A stretch of DNA of 64,000 bases from Excoecaria cochinchinensis (lineage: Eukaryota > Streptophyta > Magnoliopsida > Malpighiales > Euphorbiaceae), in NCBI GenBank assembly GCA_947683425.1, contig CANTUQ010000081.1, positions 7,188,501 through 7,252,500 of the forward strand, in the 5' to 3' direction. Of the stretch, positions 1-10,751 are shown piece by piece (the stretch's first letter is position 1; each line of letters starts with the position of its first letter). The position numbers and the translations under genes are program-made. The notes beneath the pieces are model-generated. The model had not been told where the DNA came from. It searched no databases and saw only the letters and a list, made by a program, of their open reading frames with translations.

Positions 1-194
1 CGCGCAGTCTTAGGCTCTCCGAGGCGAGAGTAACTTTCCCAATGTTCTATTGGGTGGCGACTCCATGAAACCTCCCTGTTGCCCAACATAGATGCACTTG
101 CGATTTATTGCAAGCTATCAACGGACCCACAAATGCCACAATCGCCCTCAAGCGGGCGGTCCCATGGGCAGCCGCGGGGATCCGGCGCGCGTCA
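1..194 (+). mobile_element. 3' end of a Tat-type LTR (truncated by window start)
   Basis: This stretch matches, as the reverse complement, the LTR ends at 7572-7770 and 23093-23280. Shared landmarks are the proline-like block CCAATGTTCTATTGGGTGGC, the CGCCCTCAAGCGGGC block and the terminal GGCGCGCGTCA. It ends at the CA dinucleotide at 193-194 and is not followed by the Tat primer site seen at 36385, so it is either the 3' LTR of a plus-strand element or a solo LTR. The flank cacgt could be its target duplication, but the other end lies outside the window. Confidence 0.8.
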
Positions 195-758
195 CACGTG
201 ACAATTATTTTCGTCCGTATTTATGTCACTAATTTGTAAAATAATATGACAATTTATATTCATCATTAATATATATTAATTTAATGACGAAATCATTTTT
301 CGTCACTTAAAGTATTAGATTTAATGACGATATGAAATATTTTATGATGAAAATTACATTTATTTGTGATGACAATTACGTAACCAATACTTAATTGTTT
401 TAATTAGAAGCAACATTTCGTTATTAAAAATGTTTAATTTCGTGACGAAATTTAAATTTGTTATAAAAAATGACAATCTTTTGTGACGATAAGCAATATA
501 ATATGACGAAATATAATTTTATTTATGATATAATTTTTCTCTTGAAAAGTAAGAAACAAAGATAACAATAATAATTTTCGTCACAAAAAATATACTTACG
601 GTGACAAATAACTAAATTGTCATGTAAACCTTTTTGTTACGTGCCTACCGTTACGTTCTCTGTGACGATAAAAATTCGTCACCTCATCTTTTCAGAGATA
701 GAAATTAAATTTTTCATAACAATTTTTTGCATCATAAAAGGTGTAATTTCTTGTAGTG
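195..758. mobile_element. Truncated CACTA (En/Spm-type) DNA transposon end
   Basis: The right end at 740-758 reads, on the minus strand, CACTACAAGAAATTACACC, which is the widespread plant CACTA terminal inverted repeat. Inside are many copies of GTGACGA and TCGTCAC in both orientations (for example near 282, 300, 440, 480, 580, 600, 662 and 677), typical of the subterminal repeats where the TNPA-type protein binds. The left terminus is missing; the sequence is cut by the Tat LTR end at 194. No ORF of note is present, so this is a non-autonomous copy or an end fragment. Confidence 0.7.
740..758 (-). repeat. CACTA terminal inverted repeat
   Basis: Reads CACTACAAGAAATTACACC on the minus strand. 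CACTA elements make 3-bp target duplications; the 3 bases outside are cta (759-761), but the partner end is absent, so the duplication cannot be confirmed. Confidence 0.7.
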
Positions 759-1094
759 CTAGTAGAATTTACAGTGTAAATTGGACTAATAAGGGCATAA
801 TTGTAATTGTACAAGTAAGGATTGGATTAATTAAGGACTAAATTGAAAAAGGAATTAAAGTGTTGAGAAAAAGATTTTATTTAAGTGAGTAAATGGTAAT
901 TGAATAAGGACAAAAGGGATATAAGTCAAGGATCTATTAGGTTTGACCAATAGAAAATTGACACCTAAGCTGGGTGGTTGGAGGCATTAAATGAAAAGAG
1001 AAAAGAAAGGTAAGGAGGAGAGAGGGAAAAATCAGATTTGCTCTTTTGTTTTTCCTGTTCTTCTTCCTGTGTGAGTGTTTGTGTTTGTTTTCCT
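759..1094 (+). mobile_element. Element E 5' LTR, first part (U3)
   Basis: AT-rich U3-like sequence with a CCAAT box at 947-951. The typical TGTAAC start is missing, replaced by the CACTA end at 758. The sequence runs into ttcct, the duplicated target site of solo LTR F, and continues after 4513. No gene is visible. Confidence 0.6.
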
Positions 1095-1418
1095 TGTAAC
1101 ACCCCAAACCCGTCACGTAGCATGCCAGACCAAAAGGTAGGCAAGTGCTATGGTGAGTGGAGGGTGCTACCATATGAAAACATAACTGAATATAGAATGA
1201 TAAAATTTCTTAGAACTAAACCACTAAAAACATACCCAACACATGCTTATACTGCCAGCAAACTATAACTCACACACAATAAATATTACAACCCAATAAC
1301 TCAACATAAAGAACTTAATCACATTCTAAAAATCAATAATACGTCCTATAAAACTTCTACCAACTTGTTGGCCAAAGTCACAGCGAACCGCACGAACTAA
1401 ACTTCAATCTCCTAAACT

Positions 1419-1460
1419 GCACGGAGAAACACCCGTGCTAAGTGATAACGCTTAGTGGGG
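1419..1460 (-). other. Conserved double stem-loop of Tekay-like LTRs (copy in F)
   Basis: On the minus strand, CTAAGCG / CACTTAG form one stem and CACGG / CCGTG a second, immediately adjacent one, preceded by GCCCCA. The module lies about 325 bp from the LTR 3' end. Corresponding modules occur at 6221, 25457, 27873, 29143, 53607 and 60808. Confidence 0.6.
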
Positions 1461-1521
1461 CAAAACAAAAAATAATCTGCTACTCACAGTGGCTGTTAAA
1501 TACAAACACATGCATAAGCAG

Positions 1522-1556
1522 TATATATTTATATATATATATATATATATATATGT
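1522..1556. repeat. AT dinucleotide microsatellite
   Basis: About 17 TA/AT dinucleotides with a few interruptions, inside solo LTR F. Confidence 0.9.
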
Positions 1557-3137
1557 ATACATAAGAATAAGGAATACCAGCTAAAGTTATCACAAATTCA
1601 TATCATTATTCTCATACAATAACTTAAGCAATTTCATGCGCATATGCATTTTTACAGACCATAACCAGAAATACTTTATTACTCTTTAACCACAAACACA
1701 TTATACGTACTCATCATTTGTCTAAATCACTTAATTAACCATATTAATAGTTAGATCTCATAGGTTACCCAAAATACATTTTACTAGTTAGAAAATATTG
1801 TCTTATCAACTGCCACTATTACGAATATTTCCAAAATCATACCGATTACAATATCTTTACTTAAGTCAAAACATTACATTGTTCACAGCTAAACAAAAAC
1901 ACTTAAATCTTCAGATTTGGTTTGGGCTATCAATAAATATTCCAAGCTTCCTACGTATCTCGATGGTTTGGGAATTAGAACCATTTAGTTCTACAGAAAA
2001 CCTTTATACATACATAATCCAGAATTAATCCTAATTTCATTCCCTACGTCCAGTTATCTATATCATGCTTGCCACTTTATTTTTCCTTACTTACTAATCG
2101 ACATATAATTACCATATTCATTGAGTACTAACAAACAATGCACACAAATTCCTTACCTGTATACTTATAGTAGTTACCCAGGCTAAGGTCCAGAATGCAG
2201 ATAACATATAGCATACTTGTATTCTCATTTCTAACATATAAACGAATATATATATACAATTCATTTACGGAATAATCAATTATAACAGTTACGTATATTC
2301 ATTACTTCAATAATTCTCTACAAAGACTTCATATATACAGTCATACTCACAACTTTTAAATAGATTAATAACATACATTTTCCACATACAAATTCTTATG
2401 CAGTCAATATTCATTCATAAGCTCCTAATAGAACAAACATTATTTGCCACATCTCTTTTCATTTAACTGACATTGAATTAGGATACAAAAATGCATAAGT
2501 ACCCGAAGGTACCACATAATCTCATATAGGAGTCCATAAAGGATCCAGAAACACATAAGTGCTTAAAGCATTATCTTAAATGATATATAAGCCACAGAAG
2601 CAATATATATCCACAAACACATTCAATGCTTATTCATATATCTTTTATGCAAATCATCAAAGAACTTATCAATTATTCACATTCTTTTGTTCTTTTAATT
2701 GCCTGCTAAGTCAAAGGGGTGGATAAACGAGTGAACAGAACACATTAGGGTACCTGAGGGTACAGTTGAAAAGCAACATCTTTATTTTCTCGTCAAAAAT
2801 GTTTTCACATTGGGGGATCTTAAACAAAATCCATATACATTGAGGATCGCGAGAACCTAAATGGGGACCTGATCAGGGTCCAGAACAAAGGGGTTGCAGC
2901 TATCAGAACTCTATAGGCATGCCTATCTATCAACTAATTTGACTCTTGTAGCCCATGCATAAAAGATTCCATAATCGAAATATAACATTCAATATAATTT
3001 GATGGAACAAATATTAAAGTTAACTATCGTTTAAAAGCTGAGGTGACACTAAATAAATATTAAAAACCAAAAACAAGTATAGACGGAACGAAAAAGACAA
3101 AAATCCAAAACTTTAAAAAAATCAAGATAGAAGGCAT

Positions 3138-3440
3138 TTACACGGCAGTATGACCAAACCTTACCGCCGTGTAAGACATCCTACACAGTGGTAAGGAAAA
3201 TCCATACCGCCGTGTAGCACATCAAACACAAGACCTTCAGGAAAATAGAATGCCTTTACACGGCAGTATGGGGAATCCTTACCCCCGTGTAAAACGGACA
3301 ACACAAAAATCATTCAAACCAGAATGTCTTTACATGGCGGTATGCAAAGTCCTTACCGCCGTGTAAAATCACGGACAAGGAAACTGAAGAACAGAATATG
3401 ATCACACGGTGATATGCCCTTTTCATACCGTCGTGTAGAT
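3138..3440 (-). repeat. Dyad-repeat array of LTR F
   Basis: Five hairpin units about 37 nt long with arms of the type TTACACGGCAGTA / TACCGCCGTGTAA. They start near 3138, 3181, 3256, 3330 and 3402, so spacing is 43, 75, 74 and 72. Between units the sequence contains AGAATG, as in the Athila and G arrays. The arms vary while pairing is mostly kept. The array is downstream of the TATA box in the minus-strand orientation, so it is probably transcribed. Confidence 0.75.
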
Positions 3441-4163
3441 CATTCCAAACCCAGAAAATCAAAGGAAATTAACCCAAATTCACATCCAAACTTCCACAGA
3501 ACTCAAATCCCACATTCAATACACTTTATACCATATAAAACCCATGTTTAAAATCGATTATCACAATTAAAACATCTAATTGAAGCAATCAAAAATTAGA
3601 GTTCTTCAAACCCAGAATTTTACCCTCAATTCATATAAATTCAAATTTTTGATCCAATAATTCACAACCATAGCATCTCTATTTAAAATTAATCCAAACC
3701 CACTACATTTATACAAACTTAACCAAATTTAAACTCATAATTTTTAGGAAAATCAAATCTAAATACGAGATCATAACATGCATCAAAATCACAAAACCCC
3801 AAACCTCAACTCATTTGCTCCTAGAAGCTTCCTTAGCTGATTTTTCCTGCTCCCAAACCCATCCAAGGTCTTTCTCATCCAAAATCTCATAAAACACATT
3901 CAAATACACAAAACATAAATCTAAGGTTTTGCTAATCAAAGAAATAAAGAAAATCGAAACTTAAAACTCACTTTTCCTTAACAAACTCTTCACTTATTCT
4001 TGAACTAAGAAACGTCATCATCTAAATCTTCAGTTTTGATCTAAGAGAGAGCAAATTGAATTGAAGCAAGAAGGGAAAGAAGAAGAAGAGGATAAGGGCA
4101 AGAACGGGGAGAATGGGAAAGGGGAGGGCAGATTTTTCTGCCCTCTATCTCCTTCTCTCACTT

Positions 4164-4171
4164 CTTTTATA
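4164..4171 (-). promoter_or_regulatory. TATA box of LTR F
   Basis: Minus-strand TATAAAAG. A CCAAT box lies about 40 bp upstream (4208-4212, minus) beside TGACATGTG, and a CT-rich leader-like stretch lies downstream. This arrangement recurs in G and in the 28283-28900 fragment. Confidence 0.6.
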
Positions 4172-5189
4172 CCTCATCTAATCTCCTTGCCACATGTCAC
4201 CATGCCATTGGTCTAACCTTGATATTTTTATCAAATTCTCTTTTCAATCCCTCAACTCTCATATCCTCATACATTGATATTTATAACTTACTAATCCTTC
4301 ACATTGGCCTATTTAATTAATTTATTCTTTCAATTAAATCCCCAACTCCATGCTTCACAATTTTATCATTGACCGCACTTGTCGAAACTCGGATATTAAT
4401 TCTTAAATTGTCTATTCGATACACCCAACACTACAACTTGCATAACTTTAGTCACCACTAATCCTCGATATGCACAAATCCTTCTAGTGTACTTTTCGGG
4501 TTGTTACATTCCTTTCTTCTTCTCATTTATTGCTTCCTCTCCTTCTCTTCTTAGTTAATCTTCAAGGCTTTGAGTTGGATTTTTGTGAGATTAAGAGTTG
4601 GTTTCAGGAGCTAAGTGACTGAGTTGGTCATTTCTTTTTTTCTTCTTCTTCTTTTTCTTCTTCTTCTTCTTCAAGTTTAGGGTGTGTTGGGTTATTGTGA
4701 TTTGGATTAAGAGTATTTTGATTGGTTTGATTGCAATAATCTGGTGATAAAAGGAAGAGCAAGGGTAAAGAGAAGGTTGGATATTGAAAGAGTGGTCTTA
4801 GAGCTACATTTGTTGAGGTTTGGGAGTTTAAATGTTTTTGTTGTGTTTTGCCAATTAATTGAAATTCTAGAAATTGAGTTGCGAAAGATGTTGATATGCA
4901 TATTTTGAAGTGATTTTTGATATATGTATGATACGTTAGGATTAATTTGGCATATGTGAGTTTAAATATAGAATTATATGATTTTAGAGTAATTTCTGGG
5001 TTTAATGTTTTATTGTGCATTTTTACCAATTTAATTATTTCTATCATGTGTTAATTATTGTTATCATGATTACTAGCATGTTTAGAATGCGTATGTTAAG
5101 TGAATTGAGGTTACATGCATAATAGTATGAGGTTGGGAGAACATGTGCATGTGTTGTGTTGAGGAGTTGGATTTCAAGTCTGGAAATCC

Positions 5190-5490
5190 ATCTCTGACGC
5201 GAGCGCGGCACCGATCACGAGTGCGACAAGGATCCCGAGTTTCGGATGGGGTGAGAGATTGGGCTTCAATCTTCAGTTGAGCTTCTGTCGAGTGTGCTCT
5301 GTCGTGAGTATGACTTATGTCGCGAGCGCAATAGAAAGCATAGGAGACAAGCATCAGTAAAGCCATCCCTGTCACGAACGTATTGGTGTGCACGGGCAAG
5401 ACCGAGGCCCTATCTCCTATCACGAGCGCGACAGTGGAGATTTGGCATCTATTGCGGGCACGACCTTGGTCACGAGTGCGACAAACCCCT
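5190..5490 (+). repeat. Dyad-repeat array of LTR E (5' copy)
   Basis: Several degenerate repeats built on TGTCGCGAGCGCGACA-like dyads (for example near 5197, 5290, 5322, 5422 and 5470). The corresponding array in the other E LTR is at 24470-24750. The repeats are more decayed than in the younger elements. Confidence 0.6.
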
Positions 5491-6220
5491 ATTTTGCAAA
5501 TGTTTTTCCTTGAGATTCCATTGCATTGTTTCTCACTCATGGTATTTAGATGATTATACTTTGTCATATTTATTCTTGATTGAATACATGAATACATGAA
5601 TCACATGTTTGTTTCATTCGATAGCCTTATATGAATTGAGTATTGTGACTTACTCTATACGTATTTACCAAGGAGATGTTTATATGACAGTAGTAGAGTT
5701 TGTTTGAGCCTGAATGGTCATAGTAGTGGATAGATAACAATGCTTATTAAGGGTTAGAATGTGAGTGCAGCTGCTACCTGTTGGCCCTGTTTGGGTCTAT
5801 ATGATTTGAGACTTCGGTCTCCCCTTCTACCTTTGGGTATATATTTTTCGAGACTCATGTCTCTATATGCTTCCGATACTGTGTCCTATCAGTATCAATA
5901 GTACCATATCCACTATTCATTGTGAACACAGGCTATCATATGTCTATGAAAATGCTTATAAGCTATATGTATATGTGGTTGAGCAATGGTAAGACGTAAA
6001 GTATTGATGTTTTGATTGTACACCGATGTTTTGTTTATTATATAATTATGTATATGCATGTGTCGAAGATGTTAATATGTTATATTACCGCACCGTCTTA
6101 GTGAGTGTGCAAGTTTAATGGTTATGTATGTTATAACACATGTAAATTATATGCGCTAGTCTTTGTTAATTGGTTATGTACATGGTTATATATATTGTAT
6201 TTTCTTGTTTTTTTTTTCCT

Positions 6221-6261
6221 CCCCACTAAGCATTATAGCTTAGCACGGGTGTTTTCCCGTG
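6221..6261 (+). other. Conserved double stem-loop of Tekay-like LTRs (E, 5' copy)
   Basis: CTAAGC (6226-6231) pairs with GCTTAG (6238-6243). Directly after it CACGGG (6244-6249) pairs with CCCGTG (6256-6261). GTAGGTGGCA follows. It lies about 325 bp before the LTR end. Confidence 0.65.
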
Positions 6262-6592
6262 TAGGTGGCATGTATTTTTTTGGAGTCGGGCATCTGCAGG
6301 TCGGCCACTAGGAGTTCCAGTTGTAGTCCTTTTTGGTTTAGTTCCATATATGTATATGTTAAGAAAGATTATGATTAGATTATTGTAACTTTTTGTAAAG
6401 GAATATTTTGGTATATGTACATGTATTTGTTGTAAGAATGTTTCTGAATTTGTTGATCATTTATAACATATGATTTTTTTTATCTTTTATTTTGTTTAAA
6501 TGCTTTAGCTTTAATAAATATGTATGTAGGTTATTTTGCATGTGTAGTGCCTTGATACTCTCCCAAGGGGTATTAGGGTGTTAGAATTTTAT

Positions 6593-6604
6593 TGGTATCA
6601 GAAC
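6593..6604 (+). other. Primer binding site of element E (initiator tRNA-Met type)
   Basis: TGGTATCAGAAC, one base from TGGTATCAGAGC, the plant initiator tRNA-Met complement used by chromoviruses. It begins 8 bases after the LTR end. Confidence 0.8.
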
Positions 6605-6744
6605 GTAGGTTGAGGCGATTCTGGTCTATAAGATGATAAAGTATAGAGTATATGCATGTGAGTCTGTCTGGGGTTGTGGCCTAATGCAGATGATGTCTTG
6701 TGTATAGTTAGATTGAGTTTTATCCTAGTGAGGAGATTGGTGAG

Positions 6745-7571
6745 ATGATGGGTAATGTTAATCCGGTTAGGGGTAATCGGCCTGCACCTGAGCATGCTCT
6801 AGCAGAGGGTCCTAGCCCTGCATATGGGAATCTAGCACTAGTGCAAGGGTTATTGTAGCTGGTTGATAGACTGACCGCCCCCAAAGCCCCTACGGAACTT
6901 TTGAGAAAAAGAGGAGCGAAAGAGTTCAGTGGAACTTCTTTGGACCAATCGACGTGGCAGAGTTTTGGATAGAGAGAATAGATAGGATTTTAAAAGAGAT
7001 TGGTTGTCCCCAGAATCAGAAAGTGGCTTGTGCTTCGCAATCCTCTAAGACTGGTCGAGATAACTTAGGAATTCTTTGTTCAAGAATTCGAGAAAAAAGT
7101 ATGTTACTAAGGCCTATCAAGAAGTGAAGTGGAAGGAGTTTATTAGTTTGAGGCAAAGGAATATGTCGGTCAACGACCATGAGAAAGAGTTCAGCCGCTT
7201 GAGTAAGTATGTGCCGGATGTGTTATTGACAGAGGATTTTAAGTGTTGGCATTTCGAAGACGGTTTGAGGGAAGTGATTCGGGGGCTTTTGTCGGCCATG
7301 GCGATTATACAGCTAGTGGGCTATTACTAATTAGTGGCAGCAGCAATGAAATTGGAAGAGTCAGAAATGGTGAAGCAAAGAAGAGAACAGAAGAAGAGGG
7401 TGTCGAATGGTACAACGATTGGTAATAAGAGAGCTAGAGATAATCCAAGTGGGAAAATTCCTAGAGGGACAGCCCAAGTACCTTCGGAGGTAGGTAGTAT
7501 AGCACCGCCCTCTAGTAGAGGTAGTAGAGCACCGGAATGTGAGCACCGTCAGAGATGCCATTTGGGCATTG
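6745..7571 (+). pseudogene. gag: gag of element E, broken and truncated
   Basis: Structural (capsid) protein of a Tekay-like element. The likely start is the tandem ATG at 6745 (MMGNVNPVRGNRPAPEH). Stops interrupt it near 6856 and after QSFG at about 6969. The best part is 7076-7330, where KWKEFISLRQRNMSVNDHEK and FSRLSKYVPD match the retrotransposon gag core of the intact Tekay copy (its residues 160-190, RWAHFLNLRQRAMSVADYEK). Another stop follows at 7328. The basic C-terminal tail is cut at 7571, just before the zinc knuckle, by the 3' LTR of Tat element A. Not functional. Confidence 0.75.
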
Positions 7572-9310
7572 TGACGTGCACCGGACCCCGGGGGCGCCGA
7601 TCGACCGCCCGCTTGAGGGCGATCAGGCAAAATGAGGGTCCGTTGACAACTTGCAAGAAATTATAAGTGCATCTATTTTGGGCAACAAGGAGATTTCATA
7701 GAGTCGACACCCAATAAAACATTGGGAAAGTTCCTCTCGCCTCGGAGAGCCTAAGACAGCGCATGTTTCCATTTTTGGCAAGCCAAAGGGGTCTTGGAGG
7801 CAATCACCCCAATAGAACATTGGGAATGACCCTCTAACCCTATGGAGCCTAGGATTTGTTAAGTCATTTAACACAAGAGGTGTTTTGGAGATCTCATTCT
7901 AATGAGTGATCGGACAGACCTCTCGGCTCATCGAGCCCAAAGACCAGAGCTGGGTTCGGGACTTCTCATCTATTTCTACCTTGATTAATTTTACGATTAA
8001 ATTTTGAGTTATTAGTTCACTCTCTCCCCACGCGATGCAATATAATTAAAGGCGCTCTTGTTCACATCAAAAGCGTAATAAATTAATAGATAGATAAAAT
8101 ATAACAAAAAAGGACTATAAAGATAGATACAATAACACTAAGAGCGGAATACAACTCCCATTTGTAAAAGTGCGGTACATACATAAAACGGGGAATTCAC
8201 TTATTTTGAGGACTTTGGTCCTCACATGCACTTATTATAAAAATGATTTTTTACTACGATGGTTTTTATTGGATGAAAAAATAGGACATTGGATCCTCGA
8301 GTTTGTGAAAATCCCAATTTATTTACTATAAAACATTTATCAATCTTTACATTAACGAGAAATAAAACAATTTATCGTGTGTATAAAATAATTAACAAAT
8401 AAATAAATAAATGAAATAAATAAATAAATAAGAGATGAGGGATTAAACCTAACGGAGTTCCCAAGCATGGCAAATCTCCCCTCGTTCATTTTGTCTCGTA
8501 GGAGGAAACAAAATCTCACAAAATAGTCAATGAATATTAATATACAAAAATCAAAACATGAATAAATATAATGTAGATAAATATTGCAACTCAAAAACTG
8601 AAACAAATAAATAAAGTAATAAAAGATGATCAACAGAAAAGGGAAAGAAAAGATTTGAAAATCGAAAGAAAAAAAAAGAAAAATAAATAAATAACAGAAA
8701 ATGAATGAAAAACAAATAAAAGGAGTTTGAGGAGCTGAAAACAAAACCCAGGGACGGCTACTAATGAATGACCGACGGGCATCCAATGGGGTGACCGACG
8801 GGTAATGACAATGTCATTTACGCGCCATCGCTCAACCAAGCGACGGGCGTCGGTAACCTTATCACCCGTCGGTCACTACATGTTCTTAAAAAAAAGTAAA
8901 AACCAACCCTTTTCAAACAAAGTAATTTTTCTACCGCAAAATTCAAAATAAATGCAAATAATGAAAATAAACCAAGTGAGATAGGTGTCCAGAATATTTA
9001 CCCTCGGATTTTACCTTTTAGGTTGGATTTTTGATGCTTCGAATCCTGCACGCTTCACGAGAAATGGGTAAAAATCAAGAAAAAAAGAGTTTGGATTTTT
9101 CTTTTCTTGGTTTTCACGAAATGCACAAATGTTGGAATCAAAATTCTTAGAAACTAATCAATTTGAGCTCCTTTTAATTAATTTTGACTCACAAAAATCA
9201 AAGTAGAATGGAGAAATCTTGAAATGAAAAAAAATGCTGGAAAATGGTTTTTTTTTTTAGGTAGAAAAGTATGCAAATTCGTCCAACCCCAAAAATAGGT
9301 GAAAAAAAGC

Positions 9311-9318
9311 TTCTTATA
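9311..9318 (-). promoter_or_regulatory. Candidate TATA box of element A LTR
   Basis: Minus-strand TATAAGAA. It is placed between two CCGACGGGC dyad clusters, as the TATA boxes of LTRs B (34706) and C (31591) are. Confidence 0.45.
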
Positions 9319-9329
9319 GTTTTTGAATG

Positions 9330-9530
9330 ACCGACGGCCGTCGGGAGTCTACCGACGGGCGTCGGTTGAATCCTATTTCCTGTTGGAAAAAGGATTCAAC
9401 TAACGGGCATCTGAAGCCCACATACGGGCGTCAGTTAAATCCATTTTCCTATAGGAAATGGGATTCTACCGATGGTCGGCGGGGCTCCCCATTGAGCGAC
9501 GGGCATACCGCGATAGACGGGCTGGCCGCC
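9330..9530 (-). repeat. Dyad-repeat cluster of element A LTR
   Basis: Two 33-34 nt dyads with arms TTGAATCC...GGATTCAA (9366-9399) and AAATCC...GGATT (about 9435-9467) start about 69 bp apart. They are surrounded by short dyads of the type CCGACGGGCGTCGG. The cluster sits upstream of the candidate TATA box in element orientation. Confidence 0.6.
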
Positions 9531-9725
9531 GGTGGAGGTAAACTTCCTTTTTTTACCCTAAAACTCCCAATTTCCTTTTTCTCTTTGTCGCGAATAAAGA
9601 AAACATATTTCTCGTGAATATAGAGGGCCAAAATCTCCGAATCTCAATCGTTCATTCGGACTCGGGCATCGATTTCTTCATCTGGTAATCTTTGATCTGG
9701 ACTACCTCGGGACACGGTGCTTACA

Positions 9726-9745
9726 GTTGCCCCCCAATTTTGGGG
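9726..9745 (-). other. Polypurine tract of element A
   Basis: In element orientation CCCCAAAATTGGGGGGCAAC abuts the 3' LTR start TGTAAG. The same position in element C has a G-rich tract (32432-32451). This is the expected primer for plus-strand synthesis. Confidence 0.75.
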
Positions 9746-10751
9746 AAACTAGTGCACGAGTGCCTAGATGAGCCAAAATTCAGAGAAAGAAAGAAAACAA
9801 AAGGAAGAATAGCTCACCTGTGGCAATCCTTACCTTCCGAGTTCCTAGCCGGGTAGACCTCACCTCGATCTGCACAGCGGAGAGTGAGTTTGATATAGAT
9901 GCCCCTACCGGTTTCGTCTCGACCTATAAGGTGTTGGTGAGATGCAACATTCTCTAGCTATAACCTCGCTGTAAAGAGCAGTGTTTGCTAACTGCAGCTT
10001 CGATTGGTGAGAAGTGGTGTTTCTCAACCAGAGTCTCGATGTGAAGAGCAGTGTTTGCTAACTGCAGCTTCAATTGGTGAGAAGCGGTGTTTGTCAACCA
10101 GAGTCTCGATTCGATTGGTGAGAAGCGGTGTTTGTCAACCAGAGTCTCGATGTGAAGAGCAATGTTTGCTAACTGCAGCTTCGATTGGTGAGAAGCGGTG
10201 TTTGTCAACCAGAGTCTCGATGTGAAGAGCAGTGTTTGCTAACTGCAACTTTGATTGGTGAAAAGATTAGTACTCTCTGATGCTCCCCTACTAATCCCCA
10301 TCTGATCTGTAAGGCGTGTCTGGTTGAGTATGATTTCAAAGGACATAACGCTTGGTCTGTCCATCCTTCAATGTGATTGATGTCCATCCTTGGATCGATG
10401 TTAAGAAGTATTCCTGTTTGTCAAAGAATTTTTGTTAATTCCTAGGAAAGCTATCCCTGTTTAATAAGCTCATAAACGGCTTTGTATTACCATTTATTGT
10501 TTATTGTTATTTTCGGTGCATCATCATTTTTTTATGATTATATAGTCATTTAGTTTTAATGTAAATAAAGAGAAAGTACTAAGCTATCTTCAGTATAAGT
10601 AAAGCACATATAAAGAGAGAAAGAGATAAGAAACATGTAAATCTGATAGTAAGTGTTTTTCACTAAAACTCAATTTTGTACAACGTATATAGAACTGTGA
10701 TAATAATAAACAAAATATATAAAAAAAATGTCATTCCAACTCCCTGAATGA
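9746..10751 (-). other. Element A 3' untranslated region with 70-bp tandem repeat
   Basis: Between the sense ORF end and the polypurine tract. 9746-9800 is conserved with element C (GATGAGCCAAAATTCAGAGA). 9949-10265 is a tandem repeat of a 70-bp unit containing GTGTTTGCTAACTGCAGCTT and GTCAACCAGAGTCTCGAT; starts near 9981, 10051, 10162 and 10232, one gap being 111 because of an extra partial unit. 10266-10751 is AT-rich with nothing recognisable. Confidence 0.75.

Larger units (their letters stand above)
1095..4508 (-). mobile_element. Solo LTR F (Tekay-like, 3414 bp)
   Basis: Begins TGTAACACCCC and ends GGGTTGTTACA, giving the TG...CA ends and the TGTTACA terminus common in Tekay-like LTRs. 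It is flanked by the perfect 5-bp duplication ttcct (1090-1094 and 4509-4513). The interior has no primer site or coding sequence, so it is a solo LTR left by LTR-LTR recombination. Orientation is minus, from the TATA box at 4164-4171 and the stem-loop module at 1419-1460. No gene lies within; short ORFs here are chance. Confidence 0.85.
4509..6584 (+). mobile_element. Element E 5' LTR, second part (R/U5)
   Basis: Continues the 759-1094 LTR after solo LTR F. It starts with a CT-rich tract (TTC repeats 4631-4674, typical of sequence just after the start site), then the dyad array at 5190-5490, the double stem-loop at 6221-6261, and ends GGGTGTTAGA (expected ...TTACA, one base changed). It matches 24144-25771 along its second half. 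Short ORFs on either strand have no recognisable product. Confidence 0.75.
7572..9725 (-). mobile_element. Element A 3' LTR (complete, 2154 bp)
   Basis: In element orientation it starts TGTAAGCACCGTGTCCCGAG at 9725 and ends GTGCACGTCA at 7572. It is colinear with the 5' LTR piece at 23093-24143 and clearly related to the C and B LTRs. It holds a TATA-like box, flanking CCGACGGGC dyads (9330-9530 and 8760-8870) and an AAAT microsatellite (about 8392-8432). ORFs read across the AT-rich part encode low-complexity Phe/Ile-rich peptides and are not genes. Confidence 0.85.

Noticed and set aside
4628..5047. 139-residue minus-strand ORF ending in Glu/Lys repeats
   Set aside because: The acidic/basic tail is only the TTC microsatellite read backwards, within LTR E.
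8352..8839. Minus-strand hydrophobic ORFs that look like membrane proteins
   Set aside because: They read AT-rich LTR sequence (AAAT repeats); the same DNA at 23880-24120 does not keep the frame. Phe/Ile runs are a base-composition artefact.
10004..10225. Short ORF with repeated CLLTAASIGEKRCLST peptides
   Set aside because: Translation of the 70-bp tandem repeat in a 3' UTR, open only because 70-bp units lack stops in one frame; no start context or homolog.
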